Notes: generated by a model not told the origin, from the letters alone. A DNA stretch of 64,000 bases from JAAFIP01 sp043766985 (GCA_043766985.1 JAYUHM010000042.1:15882-79881); one strand, 5' to 3'; shown: positions 16,885 to 25,356, counted from the stretch's first letter. A program made the numbers and translations.

Positions 16885-18021
16885 TCAATAGCGTTTGGCG
16901 GCTTCGTCCAGCATCACTTCGGTGGCGCCGCCGCCAATCGCCAAAATGCGCGCGTCGCGCCACAGGCGCTCAATCGCGGTCTCGCGCATATAGCCCATGC
17001 CGCCGTGGAACTGCTGGCAGGTTTGCAGTACTTCATTGGCCAACTCGCCCGTCAAGGCTTTGAGCAAGGACACATCTTGCACCACGTCTTTGCCCTGGGT
17101 AACCAACCAGGCGCAGTGGTACATGTACTGGCGGGCTGCCCGTGTTTTAGCGTCCAGCATGGCCAGGCGTTGGCGGATGGTTTGCTTGTCCCACAGGGTG
17201 GCACCAAAGGCGGGGCGCTGGCGCACGTAGTCCAGCGTGATCTTCAATGCCTGCGTGCAGTGGCCCACGGCCATGGCGGCCAAGGCGATGCGCTCGGTCT
17301 GGAAATTTTTCATGATCGAGTAAAACCCCCGGTCTTGCTCACCCAGCAAGTTGCCTGCGGGAATGCGCACATTGTCAAGCACCAGCTCTGCGGTGTCGGA
17401 GCTGAGCCAACCGGTTTTTTTGAGCGCGCGGCCCACACTGAAACCGGGCGTACCTTTGTCGACAATGAAGATGGATACCGCATGGCGCGCGGCGCCCGTG
17501 CGGGCGGCGACGAAATACACATTGGCGTGCACACCATTGGTAATGAACATTTTGGTGCCGTTCAGCACCCAGTCATCCCCCTCGCGCTTGGCAGAGGTGC
17601 GCATACCCGCCACGTCAGAGCCTGCGCCTGGTTCGCTGATCGCCACCGCTGCAATCGTCTCACCTTTGATGATGCCCGGCATGTAGCGCGCCTTTTGCGC
17701 GGGCGTACCCGCGTGGTGCAGGTGCGGGCTGGCCATGTCGGTGTGCACCAGGGCGGTGATGATGAAACCCGCAAAGGTGGACTGCGACAAGGCCTCGGCA
17801 AATACCAAGTTGGTCATCGCGTCCGCCTCGGCGCCGCCGTACTCGCTCTCGTACATCAAACCAAACAGCCCCGCAGCACCCATCTTGCGCAGCACCTCGC
17901 GCGGCACACAACCCGCGTCTTCCCAGGCCTGCGCGTGGGGCTCGACCTCACGGGCGATGAAGCGGGCAATTTGGTCACGCAGTTGCGTGTGTTCGGGGGT
18001 GTCGTACAGGGTGGGGGTCAT
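16885..18021 (-). CDS. Acyl-CoA dehydrogenase
   Basis: FAD-dependent alpha,beta-dehydrogenation of an acyl-CoA, 378 aa. The N-terminal helical domain begins HTQLRDQIARFIAREVEPHA; the middle domain has ISEPGAGSDVAGMRT and NGTKMFITNG; the C-terminal domain has QQFHGGMGYMRETAIERLWRDARILAIGGGATEVM. It lies inside the leucine operon between vapC and liuC. A separate isovaleryl-CoA dehydrogenase is encoded at 36943, so this may act on a related branched or citronellyl-type acyl-CoA, as LiuA/AtuD-like paralogues do; not resolved from sequence. Confidence 0.88.
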   Translation of the reverse strand: MTPTLYDTPEHTQLRDQIARFIAREVEPHAQAWEDAGCVPREVLRKMGAAGLFGLMYESEYGGAEADAMTNLVFAEALSQSTFAGFIITALVHTDMASPHLHHAGTPAQKARYMPGIIKGETIAAVAISEPGAGSDVAGMRTSAKREGDDWVLNGTKMFITNGVHANVYFVAARTGAARHAVSIFIVDKGTPGFSVGRALKKTGWLSSDTAELVLDNVRIPAGNLLGEQDRGFYSIMKNFQTERIALAAMAVGHCTQALKITLDYVRQRPAFGATLWDKQTIRQRLAMLDAKTRAARQYMYHCAWLVTQGKDVVQDVSLLKALTGELANEVLQTCQQFHGGMGYMRETAIERLWRDARILAIGGGATEVMLDEAAKRY

Positions 18022-18031
18022 AATTTAATGG

Positions 18032-18433
18032 TCAATGTTTCCAAACCATGAGACCTCTCAAGGTTTCCATCGCGTTAAAGTCTGCGTCGCGGTGTAGCAG
18101 CAGGTGCTTGTGCGTAATGCAGTAGCTGGCCAGCAAGATGTCTATGGGGCTGCGGATGGTGTAACCCTGTGCGCGCAACGTGCGGTAGTGTTCGGCGGCT
18201 AGAAGTGCATTGTCCATCCCACCCAATTCGACTTGCGGCAGCGCTGACAAAAACCGCTGCGCCGCCAGCAGGTCGGGGCCATGCCTAAAACCCCGCAGCA
18301 CTTCAAACAGGACCAAATCCGCAGCCATGACGGTAGCATCGTTATCAGATAGTAACTGCGTCAGCTGCTGGGTGGCGGGGTTGTCTGCACCTTTGAAAAA
18401 ATCGATCCAGACGCTAGAGTCCACCAAAATCAC
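18032..18433 (-). CDS. vapC: VapC-type PIN-domain ribonuclease toxin
   Basis: Toxin of a type II module, predicted Mg-dependent RNase, 133 aa. Acidic residues of the PIN domain are visible: D in ILVDSSVWIDFFKG, E in LFEVLRGF, D in SPIDILLASYC and D in RDADFNAM. GTG 18433 is chosen because it overlaps the vapB stop by four bases (GTGA) and yields the canonical N-terminus VILVDSSVWI. It is inserted between mccB and the acyl-CoA dehydrogenase gene, on the same strand. Confidence 0.88.
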   Translation of the reverse strand: MILVDSSVWIDFFKGADNPATQQLTQLLSDNDATVMAADLVLFEVLRGFRHGPDLLAAQRFLSALPQVELGGMDNALLAAEHYRTLRAQGYTIRSPIDILLASYCITHKHLLLHRDADFNAMETLRGLMVWKH

Positions 18434-18693
18434 ACCGTCTTCCTCAGGCGGACGGTCGCCTTGGGCGCGCGATGTGTTGCAGCCTTCGTTGCCCGCTCTT
18501 TGGCAACTGTAGCCCAACCCTCATCAGAGTCATCCCACACCAGCTTGCCCCTAAGCGCCAATAAGCCCGCATAGACCTTGCGCCGTGCAAGTAAACGCAG
18601 GCCCTCCTCGACGGCATCTTTTTTGGTTTTGAAATCGCCCGCCTGCATGGCCGCTGCCATTAACTGGTCGTCGATCACGATATTGGTTCGCAT
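18430..18693 (-). CDS. vapB: VapB-type antitoxin with extended basic tail
   Basis: An 87-aa antitoxin of the VapB (type II) family: ribbon-helix-helix N-terminus MRTNIVIDDQLMAAAMQAG, then FKTKKDAVEEGLRLLARR and WDDSDEGW, the part expected to bind VapC. Relatives are usually 60-75 aa; here a Lys/Arg/Ala/Thr tail follows (residues about 63-87). The start at 18693 has a strong site AAAGGAG seven bases upstream; the ORF extends to 18804 without one. It probably autoregulates through the inverted repeat at 18711-18740. Confidence 0.87.
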   Translation of the reverse strand: MRTNIVIDDQLMAAAMQAGDFKTKKDAVEEGLRLLARRKVYAGLLALRGKLVWDDSDEGWATVAKERATKAATHRAPKATVRLRKTV

Positions 18694-18710
18694 GGCAATC
18701 TCCTTTGCAA

Positions 18711-18740
18711 ATGTGTATGAATTCAATAAATTATACACAT
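18711..18740 (-). promoter_or_regulatory. Promoter and operator candidate for vapBC
   Basis: Perfect 8-bp inverted repeat ATGTGTAT (18711-18718) and ATACACAT (18733-18740) with a 14-base AT-rich spacer. On the minus strand the distal arm contains TATAAT, a consensus -10 hexamer. The site ends on the mccB stop codon. It would let the toxin-antitoxin pair be transcribed independently of the leucine operon it sits in. Confidence 0.6.
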
Positions 18741-20380
18741 CACATGCGGAACACGCCAAACTTCGGCTCCGGAATCGGCGCATTCCTGCTGGCGGCCAAG
18801 CCAAGCGCCAGCACGCGGCGGGTGTCTGCCGGGTCGATCACGCCGTCGTCCCACAGGCGGGCGCTGGAATAGTAGGGGTGCGACTGGGTGGCAAACTGGT
18901 CTAGCATGGGCTGCTTGAAATCTGCCTCTTCCTGCGCGCTCCAACTGCCGCCTTTGCCTTCAATGCCATCGCGCCGCACGGTGGCCAGCACCGAGGCCGC
19001 CTGTTCGCCGCCCATCACGCAGATGCGGGCGTTGGGCCACATCCATAAAAAGCGTGGGCTGTAGGCGCGGCCGCACATGCCGTAGTTGCCCGCGCCGTAG
19101 CTGCCGCCGATGATGACGGTGAACTTGGGTACCGTGGCCGTAGCCACCGCGGTAACCATCTTGGCACCATGCCTGGCAATGCCTTCGTTCTCTACCTTGC
19201 GGCCCACCATAAAGCCGGTGATATTTTGCAAAAAAACCAATGGGATTTTGCGCTGGCAACACAGCTGGATAAAGTGCGCACCCTTTTGTGCGGACTCGCT
19301 GAACAATATGCCGTTGTTAGCGATAATGCCCACCACCATGCCTTCAATACGGGCGAAGCCCGTCACCAAGGTGCTGCCAAAGCGGGCTTTGAATTCATCA
19401 AACTCACTGCCATCGACAATGCGCGCAATAACCTCGCGCACATCATACGGTTTGCGGGTGTCTACAGGCACCACGCCATACAGCTCGCCGGGCGAATAGC
19501 GTGGATTTGCTATTAAGTCAGTAGCGGCTTGTGCCGTATTTAGTTGGGCTTGTGACGTATTTGCATTCAAATTTCGCACGATGTTGCGGGCTATGCCCAA
19601 GGCGTGGGTGTCGTTCTCCGCCAAGTGGTCGGCGACACCCGACAGGCGCGTGTGCACATCGCCGCCGCCCAAGTCTTCTGCCGTCACGATCTCGCCGGTA
19701 GCGGCCCTTACCAGAGGCGGGCCACCTAAAAAGATGGTGCCCTGGTTTTTAACGATGATGGTCTCATCGCTCATCGCGGGCATGTAGGCACCGCCCGCGG
19801 TGCAACTGCCCATTACCACGGCGATCTGCCCGATACCCTGCGCACTCATCTGCGCCTGGTTGTAAAAAATGCGGCCAAAGTGGTCGCGGTCGGGAAACAC
19901 CTCGTCCTGGTTGGGCAAATTGGCACCACCAGAATCCACCAGGTACACGCAGTGCAGGTTGTTTTGCTGGGCAATTTCTTGCGCGCGCAAATGCTTTTTT
20001 ACCGTCATCGGGTAATAGGTGCCGCCTTTGACCGTGGCGTCGTTGCACACAATCATGCAGTGCACGCCGTTGACGCGGCCAATTCCCGCCACCAGGCCCG
20101 CTGCAGGGGCGCTGTCGGTGCCGTCTCTGTCGGGGTACATGCCCAAGGCCGCCAGCGGCGCGATCTCTAAAAACGGCGTGCCGGGGTCCAGCAGCATTTG
20201 CACCCTGTCCCGTGGCAACAGCTTGCCGCGCGCCACATGCTTGGCTCGGGCTGCGCCGCCGCCGCCCTGCTGGGTTTGGGCAATACGGCTCTGCAGGTCA
20301 TCCACCACCGTGCGCATGGCGGCGGCATTGGCCAGGAAGTCCGCCGAACGGGCGTTAAGTTGCGTCTCCAAAACGGGCAT
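18740..20380 (-). CDS. mccB: Methylcrotonyl-CoA carboxylase, beta (carboxyltransferase) subunit
   Basis: Transfers carboxyl from biotin to 3-methylcrotonyl-CoA in leucine degradation. 546 aa with N and C carboxyltransferase halves: LLPRDRVQMLLDPGTPFLEIAPLA-type opening, GGAYMPAMSDETIIV, FLGGPPLVRAATGE, then IALVFLQNITGFMVGRKVE-like segment and GGSYGAGNYGMCGRAYSPRF, ending MGGEQAASVLATVRRD and DDGVIDPADTRRVL. First gene of the operon, 46 bases after the LiuR palindrome. Residues about 277-291 (QAQLNTAQAATDLIA) come from an in-frame copy of the dispersed repeat, in the segment joining the two halves. Confidence 0.93.
   Translation of the reverse strand: MPVLETQLNARSADFLANAAAMRTVVDDLQSRIAQTQQGGGGAARAKHVARGKLLPRDRVQMLLDPGTPFLEIAPLAALGMYPDRDGTDSAPAAGLVAGIGRVNGVHCMIVCNDATVKGGTYYPMTVKKHLRAQEIAQQNNLHCVYLVDSGGANLPNQDEVFPDRDHFGRIFYNQAQMSAQGIGQIAVVMGSCTAGGAYMPAMSDETIIVKNQGTIFLGGPPLVRAATGEIVTAEDLGGGDVHTRLSGVADHLAENDTHALGIARNIVRNLNANTSQAQLNTAQAATDLIANPRYSPGELYGVVPVDTRKPYDVREVIARIVDGSEFDEFKARFGSTLVTGFARIEGMVVGIIANNGILFSESAQKGAHFIQLCCQRKIPLVFLQNITGFMVGRKVENEGIARHGAKMVTAVATATVPKFTVIIGGSYGAGNYGMCGRAYSPRFLWMWPNARICVMGGEQAASVLATVRRDGIEGKGGSWSAQEEADFKQPMLDQFATQSHPYYSSARLWDDGVIDPADTRRVLALGLAASRNAPIPEPKFGVFRM
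19508..19552 (-). repeat. Dispersed-repeat copy, in frame in mccB
   Basis: On the minus strand it reads GCCCAACTAAATACGGCAC, AAGCCGCTACTGACTTAATAG, in the same layout as the intergenic reference copies. It encodes AQLNTAQAATDLIA in the interdomain region of MccB. Confidence 0.65.
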
Positions 20381-20426
20381 AGTCTTCTTTCAGCAAAAGC
20401 AATTGCACTTTTCGCGATACGAAATT

Positions 20427-20454
20427 CAATTGACGTTTACGTAAACGTCAATTG
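20427..20454. promoter_or_regulatory. Predicted LiuR operator upstream of mccB
   Basis: Perfect 28-bp palindrome, centre between 20440 and 20441, half-site CAATTGACGTTTAC. A 26-bp core is base-for-base identical with 39087-39112 upstream of the liuR gene. Each half contains TTGACG, usable as a -35 hexamer, as expected for MerR-family regulators that bind over a long promoter spacer. It lies 46 bases before the mccB start. Confidence 0.85.
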
Positions 20455-20472
20455 CACGGATTGTGGCAGATT

Positions 20473-21123
20473 TCAAGCCAAAAGCGCAGGCAAATGCGCC
20501 ATATCGCTAAAAATCTGCGTAGCGCCCGCGTCCCATAGCGCTGTGCCATCGCCAAGCGGCACATACGCAAATACGCTGGCCCCAGCGGCTACGCCGGCCC
20601 GTGCGCCATTGGTGGTATCTTCAATCACGGCGCAGCGCTCGGGCGCGGCGCCCAGCAACTTGGCGGCGGCCAAATACACGTCGGGGTGCGGCTTGTTGCG
20701 CGCATGCTCGTGGCCGCTGAGGATGCGGCCTTCAAAATAGTCAATCAGGCCAATTTTCGTCAGCTGCAAAACGACTTTGCCACGATCTGCGCCGGATGCG
20801 CAGGCGATGCGGCCCTGGGTGGCGGCATGCAGCGCGGCCACGGTGTCATGGATATTAGGCACCGCCGTCAGCCGTGCATGCAAAGCCTTATCGCGCCGGT
20901 CTCGAAACTCGGCCAGCCACTGCTGGGTGACCACCTTGCCGGTACGCTGTTCAATCAGCGCCGCTCGGTCGATCACCGCATGGCCAACAAAAGTGGCAAA
21001 GCACTCCTGCGCGCTGATGGCCCAGCCCTGCTCTGTCAGCATGCCCTGCAACACGCCATTGGTGATGGGTTCGCTGTCGGCCAAAACGCCGTCGCAGTCA
21101 AACAGTACCGCCTCAAATTTCAT
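20473..21123 (-). CDS. HAD-superfamily phosphatase (phosphoglycolate phosphatase / beta-phosphoglucomutase-like)
   Basis: A 216-aa hydrolase with all HAD motifs: I FDCDGVLADSEP (nucleophile Asp near residue 9), II ACASGADRGK, III-Lys in ARNKPHPDVYL, and IV VIEDTTNGARAGVAAGA. The helical cap between residues 15 and 85 makes it subclass IA. The physiological sugar- or glycolate-phosphate cannot be told from sequence. It lies between the LiuR operator and rhodanese and is preceded by a dispersed-repeat copy that ends just before the ATG. Confidence 0.87.
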   Translation of the reverse strand: MKFEAVLFDCDGVLADSEPITNGVLQGMLTEQGWAISAQECFATFVGHAVIDRAALIEQRTGKVVTQQWLAEFRDRRDKALHARLTAVPNIHDTVAALHAATQGRIACASGADRGKVVLQLTKIGLIDYFEGRILSGHEHARNKPHPDVYLAAAKLLGAAPERCAVIEDTTNGARAGVAAGASVFAYVPLGDGTALWDAGATQIFSDMAHLPALLA

Positions 21124-21125
21124 AC

Positions 21126-21170
21126 AATTACTATACTTTTAATAGCTGCTTCTGCCATTTTCTATTGGGC
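21126..21170 (-). repeat. Dispersed-repeat copy directly upstream of the HAD gene
   Basis: On the minus strand it reads GCCCAATAGAAAATGGCAG, AAGCAGCTATTAAAAGTATAG, and ends about 5 bases before the HAD ATG, leaving no room for another ribosome site. The layout repeats at 36241-36281 in front of aceK. Confidence 0.75.
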
Positions 21171-21185
21171 TGAGGGCCCTTTTTA

Positions 21186-21608
21186 CTAGGCAGTGGATGC
21201 CTTTTTGGCCTTGCGTTCTTCCAGCGTCTCGGTGGCACCGCCCTGCTTGACCCACTCGTCCCAGCCACCGTCGATGTGGGCCACATTCGTCATGCCCATG
21301 TCTTGCAGGGTTCGGGCGGTGAGCGCGCTGCGCCAGCCCATGCCGCAAAACAAAATGAACTCTTTGTTCTCGTCCGCCCACATCGGCTTGAAGTAGGGCG
21401 ACTCGGGGTCGACCCAAAACTCCAGCATGCCGCGCGGGGCGTGCACGCTGTCCGTCACCGTACCTTTGGTCAACTCGCGGATATCGCGGATGTCGACTAT
21501 TTGCGCCTTGCCGGCCTGCACCCTGGCCTGGGTTTCTTGCACGCTATAGGTTTTAACCTCTGCCATGGCCTCGGCCACCAGCACTTTATATCCCTTGGTA
21601 ATGGGCAT
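21186..21608 (-). CDS. Rhodanese-like domain protein, 140 aa
   Basis: Single rhodanese domain, predicted sulfurtransferase. The active-site loop is CGMGWRSA, with the catalytic Cys near residue 90, and VDIRDIRELTKG is the conserved CH2A-type motif. IDGGWDEWVKQGG near the end is also typical. ATG 21608 has GGAG seven bases upstream; a GTG one codon earlier is less likely. It is located after the Liv operon terminator, so it probably has its own promoter. Sulfur donor and acceptor unknown. Confidence 0.88.
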   Translation of the reverse strand: MPITKGYKVLVAEAMAEVKTYSVQETQARVQAGKAQIVDIRDIRELTKGTVTDSVHAPRGMLEFWVDPESPYFKPMWADENKEFILFCGMGWRSALTARTLQDMGMTNVAHIDGGWDEWVKQGGATETLEERKAKKASTA

Positions 21609-21623
21609 CACGGTTCTCCAAAT

Positions 21624-21659
21624 AAAAACGCCTTGGTACCGATTGTGGCACCAAGGCGT
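21624..21659 (-). terminator. Rho-independent terminator at the end of the liv operon
   Basis: Ten-base arms ACGCCTTGGT (21628-21637) and ACCAAGGCGT (21650-21659) with a 12-base loop, followed on the minus strand by TTTTTATT. It lies between the livF stop (21745) and the rhodanese start. Confidence 0.85.
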
Positions 21660-21744
21660 GTTGCGTTGAACAAGCGAGGGCTTCGACAGGCGCAGCCCGA
21701 AAGGAATCTGCTTGTGCGAGCAGCCGTTGGGCTTGCCCCTGGAA

Positions 21745-22461
21745 TTAGCCGCCCAGGTAGGCCGCTTTCACAGCCGGGTCGTCTTTGAGTTTGTCGGCTG
21801 GGCCGTGCACCGAGATGCGGCCGTTTTCCAGCACATAGCCGTAGTCGGCCACCTTCAACGCTGCGGCGGCAAACTGCTCCACCAGCAGCATCGTCACGCC
21901 CTGGCCTTTGAGACGGGTGATGATGTTGAACACCTCTTCCACCAAGATAGGTGCCAAGCCCATGGAAGGCTCGTCCAGCAGCACGATCTCGGGGTTGAGC
22001 ATGATGGCGCGGGCCATGGCCAGCATCTGCTGTTCACCACCCGATAGCGTACCGGCCAGTTGGTTGCGGCGCTCTTTGAGGCGCGGAAAGAGTTCCATCG
22101 CACGCTCCAAATCGCCGGCCATATCACCCTTGGGGCGGCTGCCCGTCAGGCGCGGGAAGGCACCCAAGGTCAGGTTGTCGGTCACGCTCATGGTGGCGAA
22201 GACGCGGCGGCCTTCGGGCGAGTGGGCCATGCCCTGCTTGGCGATGGTGTAAGACTCCATACCGTCGATGCGCTTGCCGTGCAGACTGATCTCACCCGAG
22301 GTGGGTTTGATCATGCCCGACACGGCGCGCATGGTGGTGGTTTTGCCAGCCCCGTTGGAGCCAATGAGGGTGACGACTTTGCCTTTGGGCACTTCCATAG
22401 AAATGCCGTGCAGTACCTGCACTTTGCCGTAGCCAGCTTCGAGGTTTTTAATACTTAACAT
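21745..22461 (-). CDS. livF: Branched-chain amino acid ABC transporter ATPase LivF
   Basis: One of two ATPases of the high-affinity Leu/Ile/Val importer, 238 aa. Walker A GSNGAGKTT (about 34-42), signature LSGGEQQMLAMARA, Walker B VLLDEPSMGLAP and the LivF-typical YVLENGRISVHG near the C-terminus. It lies 17 bases after the livM-livG fusion, last gene of the livHMGF transcript, followed by a clear terminator. Confidence 0.95.
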   Translation of the reverse strand: MLSIKNLEAGYGKVQVLHGISMEVPKGKVVTLIGSNGAGKTTTMRAVSGMIKPTSGEISLHGKRIDGMESYTIAKQGMAHSPEGRRVFATMSVTDNLTLGAFPRLTGSRPKGDMAGDLERAMELFPRLKERRNQLAGTLSGGEQQMLAMARAIMLNPEIVLLDEPSMGLAPILVEEVFNIITRLKGQGVTMLLVEQFAAAALKVADYGYVLENGRISVHGPADKLKDDPAVKAAYLGG

Positions 22462-22478
22462 GGTGGGTTCCTCTGGGC

Positions 22479-24416
22479 TTAATGGGCGGTACCGCCGAGG
22501 TAAGCCTCGATCACTTTTTCATCGGCCTGCACTTCTGCGGGCTTGCCTTCGGCAATCTTCTGGCCAAAGTCCAGCACCGAGACGGTGTCGCACAGCTCCA
22601 TCACCACGTCCATGTGGTGCTCGATCAAGATCACGGTGATGCCGTGGTCGCGGATCTTGCGGATGATGGCGATCAGCTCTTTGATGTCGGGGGCGGTCAA
22701 ACCGGCGGCGGGCTCGTCCAGCAGCAGCAGTTGCGGGTCTAGCGCCAGGGCGCGGGCAATCTCCAGCAAGCGCTGCTTGCCGTAAGGCAAGTTGCGTGCT
22801 TCTTCGGTGGCCAGGTCAGATAGGCCTACAAAACGCAGCAAACCCAGGCCGCGCTCGGTGGCGGCTTTGTCTTCGCGCTGGTAGCGCGGTGTGTGCAGGG
22901 CTACGTCGGCAATGTTGCTGGCAAAGCTGTGGTGCAAGCCCACCTGGATGTTTTGCAGCGCTGTCATTTCGCCAAACAGCTGCACGTTTTGGAAGGTGCG
23001 TGCAATGCCCGAAAGCGCAATGTCCGACGAGGTGCGGCCCACAACCGAGCGGCCAGCAAACTCGATCGTACCGGCTGTGGGGACGTAAATGCCGGTCAGC
23101 ACGTTCATCATGGTGCTCTTGCCCGAGCCGTTGGGGCCGATCAAACCATGGATGGTGCCACGCTTGACGCGCAGGTCCACGTTGTTGATGGCTTTGAGGC
23201 CACCAAACTGCATCAGCACATTGCTGGCCACCAGCAGGTCGTCACCTTTGGCTTGATTACCTGCGTGCGCTGCTACGGTGAGCGCATCTTTACCGGTGTC
23301 GCCATGGTCCAGCGCGCTGCCCATCGAGGTGCTTTTACGCTTGAAGAACAGGCTGCGTACAAAACCGACAATTCCGTCTTGCAGGTAGTACACCACAAAC
23401 AAAATCATCAAACCAAAGATGCTCAAGCGCCAGTCGGTAATGGACTGCAACCAGAAGGAGAACCCTGCCAACGCGATGGTCCCAATGACGGGAATGGCCA
23501 TGGCTTTTGGCGTGGTGATTTTTTTGGCAACGCCGATCGCGCCACCCACCAGCATCAGCACTGCAAGCGCGGAAGCCACCGTACGGAACATTTCCAAATC
23601 GTCCAGCAGCTTGGGCAAAATCACAATAATGGCTGCGCCCAGCAAGGCACCCGAGCGGGTTTTGCGGCCACCCATGATGACGGCCAACAAGAACAGCACG
23701 GTCAATTCGTTGTTGTAGGTGTTGGGCGAAATGTACTGCTCTGAATACGAGTACAAAGCGCCTGCCAAACCGGCAAAGCCCGCGCTGATCACAAACGCAT
23801 AGACCTTGTAGCGGTACACCGACACGCCCATACAGTCGGATGCCACCGGGCTGCCACGCAGTGCTTCAAACGCGCGGCCTAGCTGCGAGTTCAAAATGCG
23901 GTGCACCACGATGAGTGAGAGCGTCATCAACGCAAACACCAGCCAGTAAAAACCGTTCTCATGCAGCTGCATGCCAAACAGCGAAGGCTTGGGGACTTTG
24001 ATACCCAAGGGGCCCTCGGTGAGGAAGGTCATTTCGTTGATCAAAATCTGGATGATGGTGCCAAAGGCCAAGGTCACCATGGCGAGGTAAGGGCCCGATA
24101 CGCGCAGGGCAGGCAGGGCCAGCAGCGCACCAAAACCTGCGGTGATGGCGACGCTGGCCGGAATAATCAGCCACAGCGGGGCACCTAGCTTCAGAAACAT
24201 CACACCAGCGGTGTACGAGCCTACGCCGAACAAGCCCGCGTGGCCCAGCGACACCTGGCCGGTGTAGCCGACCACAATGTCCAGGCCAAAGATCAAAATA
24301 GCGTAGATCATGATCGTACCGGCCATGTGCACGTAATACGGGTTGCTGGTAAACAGCGGCACAGCGGCCAGTAGTGCCAAACCGATAACGGCGGCAATGA
24401 GGGTCTTGCGATTCAC
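22479..24416 (-). CDS. livM-livG: Fused branched-chain amino acid ABC permease LivM and ATPase LivG
   Basis: A 645-aa fusion. Residues 1-360 form the LivM permease (DIVVGYTGQVSLGHAGLFGVGSY, LALPALRVSGPYLAMVTLAFG, LRGSPVASDCMGV, AGFAGLAGALY, VIMGGRKTRSGALLGA). After a hydrophilic linker (about 360-393) comes LivG: Walker A GPNGSGKST at 427-435, IARTFQNVQLF, signature region NLPYGKQRLLEIARAL at about 542-556, Walker B LLLLDEPAAGL at about 563-573. Two extra hydrophobic segments (about 303-350) delay the usual end of LivM. The stop lies 62 bases from the window-plus repeat-free gap to livF; the start is 2 bases after the livH stop. The fusion forces one-to-one production of the two parts. Confidence 0.93.
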   Translation of the reverse strand: MNRKTLIAAVIGLALLAAVPLFTSNPYYVHMAGTIMIYAILIFGLDIVVGYTGQVSLGHAGLFGVGSYTAGVMFLKLGAPLWLIIPASVAITAGFGALLALPALRVSGPYLAMVTLAFGTIIQILINEMTFLTEGPLGIKVPKPSLFGMQLHENGFYWLVFALMTLSLIVVHRILNSQLGRAFEALRGSPVASDCMGVSVYRYKVYAFVISAGFAGLAGALYSYSEQYISPNTYNNELTVLFLLAVIMGGRKTRSGALLGAAIIVILPKLLDDLEMFRTVASALAVLMLVGGAIGVAKKITTPKAMAIPVIGTIALAGFSFWLQSITDWRLSIFGLMILFVVYYLQDGIVGFVRSLFFKRKSTSMGSALDHGDTGKDALTVAAHAGNQAKGDDLLVASNVLMQFGGLKAINNVDLRVKRGTIHGLIGPNGSGKSTMMNVLTGIYVPTAGTIEFAGRSVVGRTSSDIALSGIARTFQNVQLFGEMTALQNIQVGLHHSFASNIADVALHTPRYQREDKAATERGLGLLRFVGLSDLATEEARNLPYGKQRLLEIARALALDPQLLLLDEPAAGLTAPDIKELIAIIRKIRDHGITVILIEHHMDVVMELCDTVSVLDFGQKIAEGKPAEVQADEKVIEAYLGGTAH

Positions 24417-24418
24417 GA

Positions 24419-25294
24419 TTAAACTTTCTTGATAGCGGCTTTGCCAAACAGACCGGCAGGCTTAAAGGCCAACACCAGCAGCAGCAGCACAAGGCCGGGC
24501 ACATCTTTGTAGCCGGTGGAGATATAGAAACCCGTGGTGGTTTCGGCGATACCCAAAATAATGCCGCCCACAATAATGCCCATGCCACTGGTCAAGCCGC
24601 CAATAATGGCGACCGCAAATGCTTTGAGGCCCAGCACCGCGCCCATGGTGGCACCGGTCAAGGTAAGTGGCGCGATCAACACGCCTGCAAACCCGGCTGT
24701 AGCCGACGACAGCGCGTACGAGAAGGTAATCACCAAGCCGGTATTGATACCCATCAGCTTGGCCGCGTCGCGGTCGTTAAAAGTGGCCACCACGGCTTTG
24801 CCATAGATGGTTTTGCGGTTGAAAAACTCTACGGCCAACATCATGAACACTGCACCTGCAACGACTAACAGCTCCATGGGCAACACGTTAGCACCCAGAA
24901 ACTTCAGCGGAGCTTCTGGCAGAGGTGAGGGAAACTTCAAGTCGTCGCGGCCCCAAATGTTTTCGGCCACGTTTTTAAAAATAATACCCAAGGCGATGGT
25001 GGACATGATCCAGCCAAACTCGCTTTTGATTTTGATTGCAGGGCGCACACCAATACGCTCCACGATGCCGCCTTGGATCAAACCAAACACGATCACCAGC
25101 GGAATCATCAACCAGTAGTTGACGCCGATATTGACCAATGTGAGGCCGACCATGGCACCCAACATCAGCGCGTCGCCTTGACCGAAGTTCAGCGTGTCGG
25201 ATGTCTGAAATGTGAGCTGGTAGCCAAACGCAATGACCGCATAGATCATGCCCAGCGCAATGCCGCTGTATATGAGTTGGAGCAGGATTTCCAT
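24419..25294 (-). CDS. livH: Branched-chain amino acid ABC permease LivH
   Basis: A 291-aa inner-membrane permease with about eight spans. Motifs: GIALGMIYAVIAFGYQLTFQTSDTLN-type opening, FGQGDALMLGAMVG, FNDRDAAKLMGINT (the ATPase-contacting loop near 180) and AIIGGLTSGMGIIVGGIILGI. ATG 25294 is preferred over 25315 because AAGG lies eight bases ahead and the protein then begins MEILLQLIYSG as in the family. First permease gene, after the terminator-like hairpin that follows the binding-protein gene. Confidence 0.95.
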   Translation of the reverse strand: MEILLQLIYSGIALGMIYAVIAFGYQLTFQTSDTLNFGQGDALMLGAMVGLTLVNIGVNYWLMIPLVIVFGLIQGGIVERIGVRPAIKIKSEFGWIMSTIALGIIFKNVAENIWGRDDLKFPSPLPEAPLKFLGANVLPMELLVVAGAVFMMLAVEFFNRKTIYGKAVVATFNDRDAAKLMGINTGLVITFSYALSSATAGFAGVLIAPLTLTGATMGAVLGLKAFAVAIIGGLTSGMGIIVGGIILGIAETTTGFYISTGYKDVPGLVLLLLVLAFKPAGLFGKAAIKKV

Positions 25295-25356
25295 AAATTC
25301 AACCTTGGGTAACAATGCCCGGCCTTACGCCTTACGTGAGCAACAAAATTAGCTAC

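Noticed and set aside
17005..18051. Plus-strand ORF of 348 codons opposite the acyl-CoA dehydrogenase
   Set aside because: Antisense shadow of a well-conserved enzyme.
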